In this document: piece by piece, positions 1-5,597 of the stretch
How the letters are laid out: the number at the start of each line of letters is the position of its first letter
Numbering within the stretch: position 1 is the first letter of the stretch
Program-made: the position numbers and the translations under genes
Assembly: GCA_947462515.1 (NCBI GenBank)
Contig: CANHPJ010000140.1
Span: 1-5,597 of the forward strand
Source: Bacteroidota bacterium
Lineage (GTDB): Bacteria; Bacteroidota; Bacteroidia; JACCXN01
Direction of reading: 5' to 3'
Length of the DNA: 5,597 nucleotides
Notes under the pieces: generated by a model
Told to the model about the DNA's origin: nothing
Databases searched by the model: none
What the model saw: only the letters and a program-made list of their open reading frames with translations

Positions 1-1
1 A

Positions 2-142
2 AGGGTTTATACTAATTTTTCTGAATCGCTTTTGTCTGACGGATTATTGGCAATAGGTATAAATGAAACCTTAGCAGGATTTTCAAATTCAAAAAATTAT
101 ACAGTTTTATCACCAGATGAAAGTATTTATATACGGTTTTAG
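2..142 (+). CDS. cheR: CheR-type methyltransferase, C-terminal end (5' end outside window)
   Basis: The reading frame is open from base 2 and stops with TAG at 140-142, giving the last 46 residues of a protein that starts upstream. The stretch SLLSDGLLAIGINETLAGF matches the end of the CheR methyltransferase fold, where family members typically have a pattern like 'L..GGyL.lG.sEsl', and the final SIYIRF matches the usual closing 'iYrr' strand. CheR enzymes transfer a methyl group from S-adenosylmethionine to glutamate side chains, classically on chemoreceptors, in the cytoplasm. The CheB-type gene that starts 50 nt downstream strongly supports the call, because the two enzymes are commonly encoded together. 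The catalytic and SAM-binding parts lie outside the window, so activity and any fused domains cannot be judged. The call rests on a short segment plus context. Confidence 0.75.
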   Translation, partial: RVYTNFSESLLSDGLLAIGINETLAGFSNSKNYTVLSPDESIYIRF

Positions 143-192
143 AAAGGATACAACTAAGGTTTTACAATTAGCTTCGTTTTTTATAGATATTC

Positions 193-765
193 ATGAGTAA
201 TTATAAAGCAATAGTAATAGGCGGATCGGCGGGAAGTTTTCAATTAGTTCTTAAGATATTGTCGGTTTTGCCAAAAGATTTCAAATTTCCTGTTTTTTTT
301 GCTTTACATCGTTCTAAAGAAATAAGAAAAGGATTTGCTGAGGCTTTAAGTATTAAATCGAATCTTAATGTGGTAGAGCCGCTTGATAAACAGATAATAA
401 GACCGGGGAATGCATACTTGGCACCTTCTAATTATCACATGCTCATAGAATTGGGTTTTACCATTGCGCTCTCAACAGAGGAGATGGTTAAATTTTCGAG
501 GCCTGCTATTAATTTAACATTTGAAACAGCCTCTTACGTATACCGCGATAAGCTATTAGGAATTTTACTTTCTGGGGCTAATTCTGATGGAGCAGAAGGG
601 ATGAAAAAAATAAAAGAAAGGGGAGGATATACCATTGTTCAAAATCCCGATCAGGCCATGATAAAAACCATGCCCGAAGCAGCTATAAAGGCAACACAAA
701 TTGACCAATTAATGAGCATTGATGAAATATGCAGCTATTTATTGGAATTAAATGACAAGAATTAG
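193..765 (+). CDS. cheB: Stand-alone CheB-type protein-glutamate methylesterase domain
   Basis: This 190-residue protein is the catalytic domain of the CheB family, which hydrolyses glutamate methyl esters and can deamidate glutamine on chemoreceptors or other targets in the cytoplasm. The expected catalytic triad is visible: Ser12 in IGGSAGS, His39 in ALHRS and Asp132 in LSGANSDGAEGM. Other family blocks are GNAYLAPSNYHMLIE (72-86), SRPAINLTFETA (102-113) and the proline-glutamate turn TMPEAAI (159-165). Classical CheB is about 350 residues with an N-terminal receiver domain that gates the enzyme. Here the protein begins directly at the first strand of the esterase fold, so there is no receiver and no phosphorylation site. 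The ATG at 193 fits that domain edge and has no Shine-Dalgarno sequence before it. It follows the CheR-type gene by 50 nt and precedes siaB by 52 nt. Whether its target is a chemoreceptor cannot be told, as no flagellar or Che signalling genes are in view. Confidence 0.92.
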   Translation: MSNYKAIVIGGSAGSFQLVLKILSVLPKDFKFPVFFALHRSKEIRKGFAEALSIKSNLNVVEPLDKQIIRPGNAYLAPSNYHMLIELGFTIALSTEEMVKFSRPAINLTFETASYVYRDKLLGILLSGANSDGAEGMKKIKERGGYTIVQNPDQAMIKTMPEAAIKATQIDQLMSIDEICSYLLELNDKN

Positions 766-817
766 TACAAAACAACAAAATAGGATATAATCATTTCACC
801 AATAAATAATTAGCAGT

Positions 818-1435
818 ATGGAAGAATTAAAAAACCAGGGTCTTGTCAACAAATCGGAATACATGAAATTTGTGGTGCAATTTCATAAAATGATGGTTGA
901 TAAACGTTTAACCTTAGCCTATGAAGGGGAGGTAACACAAGAAATTACCAAAGCTTTTACTTCAATGACAGAAAAAAATCTGGAGAAAATTGAAGAAGAT
1001 GGTAAAATCAAGAAAAAGGTGTACCACGTTATGGTGGAATGTTTGCAAAACATTGCAAAACACGCTGATGATGAAACCGAAACAGCATCAAACAAGTTAG
1101 AAGATGGATTGGCAAAAACAGGTATTTTCCTAATAGGCAGCGACGAAAAAGAATACTTTATCACCTCAGGAAATGGTATTTTAAACGATAATATCGCTCC
1201 CCTTAAAGAGATGCTTGATAATATCAATTCTCTGGATAAAGACGGACTTAAGGAATTACATAAAATTAAAATGAGAGAAACTGCCATCTCTGAAAAAGGA
1301 GGAGCAGGACTTGGCTTCATCGATATTGCCCGTAAAACAGGAAACCAGTTGGAATATCACTTTGAACCGGTTGATTCAAAAAGTTCTTTTTTCCTTTTAA
1401 AATCAAGAATAAGCAGAGTAGCTAGCGAGGATTAA
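818..1435 (+). CDS. siaB: SiaB-family protein kinase (GHKL-type ATPase fold)
   Basis: This 205-residue soluble protein resembles SiaB-family kinases. In Pseudomonas aeruginosa SiaB phosphorylates the small protein SiaC on a threonine, opposing the PP2C phosphatase SiaA. Two ATP-binding blocks of the GHKL fold can be seen: an N-box-like VMVECLQNIAKHA (71-83; Glu74, Asn78, His82) and a glycine-rich lid KGGAGLGFIDIARKTGN (160-176). The middle motif ITSGNGI (115-121) sits where histidine kinases have their D-x-G-x-G box but lacks the aspartate. There is no His-phosphorylation helix, sensor domain, signal peptide or membrane segment, so this is a cytoplasmic serine/threonine-type kinase rather than a two-component sensor. 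The siaC homologue starts 49 nt downstream, which supports the assignment strongly. The N-terminal region, about residues 1-65, is mostly predicted helix. The ATG at 818 gives the usual family length. A purely anti-sigma-factor role of the RsbW/SpoIIAB type is the main alternative reading. Confidence 0.88.
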   Translation: MEELKNQGLVNKSEYMKFVVQFHKMMVDKRLTLAYEGEVTQEITKAFTSMTEKNLEKIEEDGKIKKKVYHVMVECLQNIAKHADDETETASNKLEDGLAKTGIFLIGSDEKEYFITSGNGILNDNIAPLKEMLDNINSLDKDGLKELHKIKMRETAISEKGGAGLGFIDIARKTGNQLEYHFEPVDSKSSFFLLKSRISRVASED

Positions 1436-1484
1436 TTAATATATTTATAAGTTAATATTATTAAACAAATATTTTATAAAAAAC

Positions 1485-1859
1485 ATGGAACCATTAATAA
1501 TCAATAAAACTGACGATACCCCAGCAATTCATCTTGATAAAGTGGCTGGAAAATTTGAGTTTACCGGAAAATCATTGCCCGAAGATGTTAGTACATTTTA
1601 TGCTCCGGTTTTCAGCTGGATTTCTGATTATTCAGAAAATGCATTGCCTGAGTCTAATTTCATTTTTAAAATGACCTATTTCAACACTGCATCTTCTAAA
1701 ATCATTTTAGATATCTTAATGCGTTTGGAAGACATGCACAACGATGGAAAAAAGGTTTCTGTCGAATGGCATTATGAAGAGGATGATGAAGATATGCAAG
1801 AAGCTGGCGAAGAATATTCTGAAATAGTGGAGATTCCTTTTAAATTTATTGAAGGGTAG
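1485..1859 (+). CDS. siaC: SiaC-family regulatory phosphoprotein (DUF1987)
   Basis: This 124-residue acidic protein matches the SiaC (DUF1987) family, the substrate of SiaB. The diagnostic block is MTYFNTASSKIILDIL (63-78), with Thr68 at the same number and in the same Y-F-N-T context as the threonine phosphorylated in P. aeruginosa SiaC. There, unphosphorylated SiaC binds and activates the diguanylate cyclase SiaD, and phosphorylation releases it. The overall shape recalls anti-sigma-factor antagonists, and the start LIINKTDDTPAIHLD is also typical of the family. A conserved-looking VEWHYEEDDEDMQEAGEEY segment (93-111) gives a strongly acidic C-terminal region. It starts 49 nt after siaB in an AT-rich gap and is presumably co-transcribed with it. 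No diguanylate cyclase or SiaA-type phosphatase is present in the window, so the partner of this SiaC is unknown. The ATG at 1485 is preceded by an A-rich leader without a Shine-Dalgarno sequence. Confidence 0.92.
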   Translation: MEPLIINKTDDTPAIHLDKVAGKFEFTGKSLPEDVSTFYAPVFSWISDYSENALPESNFIFKMTYFNTASSKIILDILMRLEDMHNDGKKVSVEWHYEEDDEDMQEAGEEYSEIVEIPFKFIEG

Positions 1860-1953
1860 TTTTTTTGAGTTTGAGATAAAGGTTGAGAAAGTATTTTTAA
1901 AAATTATACTGCCCTAATCTTAAAATAAAATTTTTTCGATTGTAAATCATAAT

Positions 1954-1993
1954 TATTCATAACACAATATAAAATTATATTGTGTTATGAATA
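1954..1993. repeat. Perfect 40-bp palindrome (19-bp arms, 2-nt centre) upstream of the ABC transporter gene
   Basis: The left arm tattcataacacaatataa (1954-1972) and the right arm ttatattgtgttatgaata (1975-1993) are exact reverse complements around a central AA. The right arm ends 17 nt before the transporter ATG, inside the 151-nt gap after siaC. As RNA it would form a long AU-rich hairpin just upstream of the start codon; as DNA it is a symmetric site that could bind a dimeric regulator. It is not a classic intrinsic terminator, because the stem is poor in GC and no run of T follows it. Possible roles are operator, translation-control hairpin, RNA-processing or transcript-boundary element, or a stray copy of a repeat family. 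The structure is certain; the function is not known. Confidence 0.9.
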
Positions 1994-2010
1994 GATAAGA
2001 ATAAACAAAT

Positions 2011-5000
2011 ATGAGTGAGGAAATATTAAAGGCGCTGATGCAACTATTCGCAATTATTGCGAAACAGGATGATGGTGCCTCTCAAGGTGAAAGAAAATTT
2101 GTAGAAGAATTTTTGATTTTTCAGTTAAGCGAAGATCTTGTTAAGGAGTATATTCAACTTTATGATGAGTTTGTTGGCCCTGCTGAATTGGATGAAAATG
2201 GCAATCCGGTTAAAAAGCTTACTTCGGTAAAAGATTCTGTTAAAACCCTTGGTATTTGTAAAAAAATTAATAAAACCCTTACTCAAAAACAAAAGGTAAT
2301 TGTGCTTGTAAGGCTGCTTGAACTAATTGCAGCCGATGGTTCTTTTACCGAACAAAGAATGGCCATAGCAAATACGGTGGCCGATGTTTTTAAATTCGAT
2401 AAATCGGAATTTGATGCCATCGTTAACTTCTGTGTTAAGGAAACTCAAGAGCTAAAAGCCGTTCCGGAGATATTGGTTATCAATGGCGAAGAGCAGGAGT
2501 GGAATTATTCCTGCAAGCACATCGTATCCCACTTAGATGGAAACATCGTTATTTTAAAGGTTATAAGTGAAGACTTGTATTTCTTGAAATATACCGGAAA
2601 AAGCGATGTTTTTCTCAATGGCTTGCCGGTTAATCCGCGCAGGATGTACCTTTTTGCCACCGGCAGCACCATTAAAATGCCGGGAGGCAAACCTGTTTAC
2701 TACAGCGATGTGGTGGCTAACTTTATGGCCGATGGCAGTGGTATTAAATTATCGTTTAATGCCGATAAGGTCAGTTTTAAATTTCCAAATGGTGCGGTTG
2801 GTTTAAGGGATATTAATATTTCGGAGGGATCTGGAAAGTTGATAGGTCTTATGGGCGCCAGCGGTGCCGGTAAAACTACCTTGTTAAACGTACTTTCTGG
2901 TATTGAAAATGTCTCAGAAGGTCAGGTACTTATCAATGGTATTAATATCCACAAGGAGAAAGATAAAATAAAAGGTTTAATCGGTTATGTTCCTCAAGAT
3001 GATTTACTTATAGAGGAATTGACCGTTTTTCAAAACCTTTTTTATAATGCAAAGCTGTGTTTTAAAAAACTTTCTGATTTGGAAATTACCGACTTGGTAA
3101 TGAAAGTACTTAACAACCTAGGTTTAGCAGAAACAAAAGATTTAAAGGTTGGTAACCCACTTCAAAAAACAATATCGGGCGGACAGCGTAAACGATTGAA
3201 CATTGGTTTGGAGCTTATTCGTGAACCTGCTGTATTATTTCTTGATGAGCCTACTTCAGGTCTTTCATCGCGCGACTCAGAAAACGTAATGGATTTACTA
3301 AGAGAGCTTACCTTAAAAGGAAAGCTTATTTTCGTGGTTATCCATCAACCTTCTTCAGACATTTATAAGATGTTCGATAAGATTATCTTTTTGGATGTGG
3401 GAGGCTATCAAATTTACTACGATAACCCGGTTCAGGCAGTTGTTTATTTTAAACAGGCCGACCATCAGGTTAATGCAGAGCAGGGGCAATGCCTGGTATG
3501 CGGTAACGTAAATCCGGAAATTATTTTCAACATCATTGAAGCTAAGATCGTTGACGATTACGGAAACTATACCAAAAAGCGTAAAGTATCGCCATTGCAA
3601 TGGAGGCAGTTGTATGAAAATAAAAACCTGTTTAGCAGATCCGAAGACATCAAAGAAGCACCGGCGCCTTCCTTAAATATTCCTTCGTGGTTTAAGCAGT
3701 TTAAAATATTTTCAACTAGGGATTTATTTTCCAAATTGAGCAATACCCAGTATTTGCTCATTAATTTATTGGAAGCTCCTGTGCTTGCATTTATACTGTC
3801 CTTTATTATTCGCTATGTTGAAATTCCAGGAGCGGATTATATCTTTAGGGATAATGAAAATATTCCTGCCTTCATATTCATGAGTATTATTGTTATGCTT
3901 TTTATAGGTTTAACAGTAAGTGCCGAAGAAATTTTCAGGGATCAGAAAATTTTAAAACGTGAAAAGTTTCTGAATTTGAGTAAATCTAGTTACCTGATTT
4001 CTAAAATTGGAATTTTATTTACACTCTCTGCCATTCAAGCCCTTTTGTTTGTCTTGATAGGAAATTCTATTGTAGGCATCAAATCCATGTATTTCGACTA
4101 CTGGTTGATGCTCTTTTCTGTCTCTTGTTTTGCCAATTTACTTGGTTTAAATATTTCAGCGAGTTTTAACTCAGCAGTTACCATTTATATACTCATTCCT
4201 TTATTTGTTATTCCACAAATGATTTTGGGTGGAGCCATGTTTAGCTTCGATAAACTAAACAGATCAATAGGAGGAGGGGACAAGGTGCCAATGGTAGCAG
4301 AATTTATGGCTTCTAGGTGGGCTTTTGAAGGACTTATGGTAGATCAGTTTATCAAAAATCCTTATGGTAAAAAATATTACCAACTCGATAAGAAAGAAAG
4401 CATTACCAATTACAAACAGGTATATTATTTACCGAGGTTGAACAGCATATTGGAAGATTGCAATGCAGTATTGTACACTCCATCAGCCAGTGATTCTTTA
4501 AAAAAACAATTGGAATCGGGATTGAAAACCTTGCAGATTGAAATTTCTAAAGAACTTAAAGGTGTTAAAAGAATAAAATTTGATGCCCTAGATAAATTAA
4601 AACCTGAGACATTTAATGAAGAGGTTTCTGAACGCACCAAGTTATATCTTGATGAGCTAACGAACTATTATGCCGATGTTTTTAATGCAGTTAATGAAAA
4701 GAAAAATGCATTAAATGCAAGTATGCAGGGCACTGCAGAAAAAGACTTGATGTTTGAGAAATTTAATGCAGACTATCAGAATAATTATACTAAAGATATC
4801 CTAACTAAGGCTTTTGAAAAAAATAAGATTGTTGAAATTAACCATAATCTGATTCAGAAAATTGATCCAATTTATATGGATCCTCAAAATGAAGGTTTGT
4901 TTTCATTCCGTTCTCATTTTTATGCTCCAAAGAAATTTTTTGCAAATAACAACTGGTATACTTTCTTATTCAATTTGTCCGTTATATGGTTAATGACAAT

Positions 5001-5079
5001 TCTGCTTTATGTAACGCTTTATTTCGACTTGCTTAAACGAGCCCTAATAAAATTGGAAAAGCTAACAGAGAAGAGATAA
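2011..5079 (+). CDS. Half-size ABCG-like ABC transporter with N-terminal TerB-like and FHA-like regions
   Basis: This 1022-residue inner-membrane protein joins several parts. Residues about 1-145 look like a TerB-type helical domain with two similar halves, each with an acidic DG...E motif (Asp21-Gly22...Glu27 and Asp109-Gly110...Glu114). Residues about 153-235 resemble an FHA beta-sandwich, best seen in DVFLNGLPVNPRRMYLFATGSTIK (199-222), but the usual phosphothreonine-binding Gly-Arg pair is not evident. The ATPase follows: Walker A GASGAGKTT (282-290), Q-loop Gln329, signature SGGQR (389-393), Walker B VLFLDE (408-413) and switch His445; it should be active. A linker carries CxxC (Cys494, Cys497). 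Five membrane helices lie at about 582-602, 618-638, 661-687, 697-716 and 720-743. A soluble loop of about 240 residues (745-980) and a last helix (984-1005) complete the ABCG-type order of ATPase then permease, so it probably works as a homodimeric exporter. The substrate is unknown. The start at 2011 sits 17 nt after a 40-bp palindrome. Confidence 0.9.
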   Translation: MSEEILKALMQLFAIIAKQDDGASQGERKFVEEFLIFQLSEDLVKEYIQLYDEFVGPAELDENGNPVKKLTSVKDSVKTLGICKKINKTLTQKQKVIVLVRLLELIAADGSFTEQRMAIANTVADVFKFDKSEFDAIVNFCVKETQELKAVPEILVINGEEQEWNYSCKHIVSHLDGNIVILKVISEDLYFLKYTGKSDVFLNGLPVNPRRMYLFATGSTIKMPGGKPVYYSDVVANFMADGSGIKLSFNADKVSFKFPNGAVGLRDINISEGSGKLIGLMGASGAGKTTLLNVLSGIENVSEGQVLINGINIHKEKDKIKGLIGYVPQDDLLIEELTVFQNLFYNAKLCFKKLSDLEITDLVMKVLNNLGLAETKDLKVGNPLQKTISGGQRKRLNIGLELIREPAVLFLDEPTSGLSSRDSENVMDLLRELTLKGKLIFVVIHQPSSDIYKMFDKIIFLDVGGYQIYYDNPVQAVVYFKQADHQVNAEQGQCLVCGNVNPEIIFNIIEAKIVDDYGNYTKKRKVSPLQWRQLYENKNLFSRSEDIKEAPAPSLNIPSWFKQFKIFSTRDLFSKLSNTQYLLINLLEAPVLAFILSFIIRYVEIPGADYIFRDNENIPAFIFMSIIVMLFIGLTVSAEEIFRDQKILKREKFLNLSKSSYLISKIGILFTLSAIQALLFVLIGNSIVGIKSMYFDYWLMLFSVSCFANLLGLNISASFNSAVTIYILIPLFVIPQMILGGAMFSFDKLNRSIGGGDKVPMVAEFMASRWAFEGLMVDQFIKNPYGKKYYQLDKKESITNYKQVYYLPRLNSILEDCNAVLYTPSASDSLKKQLESGLKTLQIEISKELKGVKRIKFDALDKLKPETFNEEVSERTKLYLDELTNYYADVFNAVNEKKNALNASMQGTAEKDLMFEKFNADYQNNYTKDILTKAFEKNKIVEINHNLIQKIDPIYMDPQNEGLFSFRSHFYAPKKFFANNNWYTFLFNLSVIWLMTILLYVTLYFDLLKRALIKLEKLTEKR

Positions 5080-5095
5080 ATTATAAAATATTTTA

Positions 5096-5597
5096 ATGAA
5101 ATATTGCCTTCACATATTTAATAAACCTGGTTTTAGTTTAAGTCTAATATTCCTTTTATTTGTTTTACAGACTAAAGTAAGCGCTCAATGCACGCCTATA
5201 ATCGGTTCAAATATTAATCCACTATCGGGTTGCGAGCCGCTATCAATTCAGTTTAAAGATAATAGTAACCTTAGCGTAAATAAATATTCCTGGAATTTCG
5301 GTGATGGAACATCCATTAGTGAATCTCAAAATCCTGTTCACACTTTTAATGCCGGTGTAAATGGAGATACTTCCTATACTGTCACTTTATCAATTACTTG
5401 TATTGATCAAACCAAAAGCTCTGTTTCTAAGGTTGTTACAGTTTTTGGAAAGCCAAGTGTAAGTTTTACACCTGATAAAATTTCTGTCTGCGCTTTATCT
5501 GATTCTGTTTGTTTCATTAATACATCTCAAACGGGCAGTGGTTATTCTTATTTGTGGGATTTTGGTGATAATACCTCTTCATCGGTTTATGCCCCCT
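5096..5597 (+). CDS. Secreted PKD-domain surface protein, N-terminal part (3' end outside window)
   Basis: An open frame starts at ATG 5096 and runs off the window edge after 167 complete codons. It begins with a signal peptide: a short polar start, a hydrophobic core SLSLIFLLFVL (14-24), and a probable cleavage after VSA at residue 30, leaving Gln31. Two PKD-type beta-sandwich units follow. The first (about 41-117) has the hallmark YSWNFGDGTS (64-73) followed by NPVHTF (79-84), and the second starts near 120 and shows YLWDFGDNTS (152-161). PKD units are common in large exported adhesins and enzymes of Bacteroidota, often sent out by the type IX system, whose C-terminal sorting signal would lie beyond the edge. 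Cysteines at 32, 46, 102, 132 and 139 could form disulfides after export. The gene starts 16 nt after the transporter stop, so co-transcription is plausible. Full length and function are unknown. Confidence 0.88.
   Translation, partial: MKYCLHIFNKPGFSLSLIFLLFVLQTKVSAQCTPIIGSNINPLSGCEPLSIQFKDNSNLSVNKYSWNFGDGTSISESQNPVHTFNAGVNGDTSYTVTLSITCIDQTKSSVSKVVTVFGKPSVSFTPDKISVCALSDSVCFINTSQTGSGYSYLWDFGDNTSSSVYAP

Noticed and set aside
919..1320. A 133-codon open frame on the - strand inside siaB.
   Set aside because: It lies fully antisense to a well-supported gene and its translation is a serine/hydrophobic-rich product typical of a complementary frame, with no recognisable motif.
1890..1910. Imperfect inverted repeat agtat...atact after siaC, considered as a terminator.
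   Set aside because: The outer stem is only about five pairs, made almost entirely of A/T, and no T-run follows.
1987..1998. Tiny frame ATG AAT AGA TAA starting in the right arm of the palindrome and ending 12 nt before the transporter ATG, a possible leader peptide.
   Set aside because: Three codons with no ribosome-binding signal are expected by chance in AT-rich DNA; nothing beyond position supports translation.
1860..2010. Bacteroidota-type promoter (TTG about 19-23 nt before TAnnTTTG) for the transporter gene.
   Set aside because: No pair of elements with acceptable spacing and match was found by eye; a TTG at 1940-1942 has no partner at the right distance.
2606..2806. A 66-codon + strand frame inside the transporter gene.
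   Set aside because: It overlaps the FHA-like region in another frame, has no family features, and the transporter frame is clearly the coding one.
3355..3761. Two overlapping short - strand frames opposite the transporter linker.
   Set aside because: Both are antisense to coding sequence with clear motifs on the + strand, and neither shows a domain or a plausible start context.
4425..4640. A 71-codon - strand frame opposite the transporter loop.
   Set aside because: It is antisense to the continuous + strand frame and shows no supporting motif.
5084..5095. 12-bp palindrome taaaatatttta directly before the PKD gene start.
   Set aside because: It is made only of A and T and is short enough to occur often by chance in this base composition.

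Overview
The window looks like a piece of a Bacteroidota chromosome (the broad group of Cytophagales, Flavobacteriales and Bacteroidales). The DNA is AT-rich. None of the starts has a recognisable Shine-Dalgarno sequence, and most have A/T-rich leaders. The gene families also fit: an ABCG-like transporter with an N-terminal TerB/FHA-like extension, SiaB/SiaC homologues, and a secreted PKD-domain protein. All six genes are on the + strand. The species cannot be read from the window.

Layout: (1) 2-142, the last 46 residues of a CheR-type methyltransferase that begins upstream. (2) 193-765, a stand-alone CheB-type methylesterase domain with no receiver domain. (3) 818-1435, a SiaB-family protein kinase. 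(4) 1485-1859, a SiaC-family phosphoprotein with the expected phospho-threonine at residue 68. (5) 1860-2010, the longest non-coding gap, holding a perfect 40-bp palindrome. (6) 2011-5079, a 1022-residue half-size ABC transporter with a TerB-like region, a degenerate FHA-like region, an ATPase, an ABCG-type membrane domain and a large loop before the last membrane helix. (7) 5096 to the window edge, the start of a secreted PKD-repeat protein.

How the genes may work together: the first four are separated by about 50 nt each and may form one signalling unit. CheR and CheB families methylate and demethylate glutamates. In Pseudomonas aeruginosa, SiaB phosphorylates SiaC on Thr68, and SiaA (a PP2C phosphatase) reverses this to control the diguanylate cyclase SiaD. 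No SiaA or SiaD is present here, so the output of this SiaB/SiaC pair is open. The next gene is a transporter with cytoplasmic N-terminal domains of types often used for regulation, so it is a reasonable but unproven candidate for a target. The palindrome just before the transporter start suggests it has its own control point or boundary. The PKD gene starts only 16 nt after the transporter and may be co-transcribed with it.
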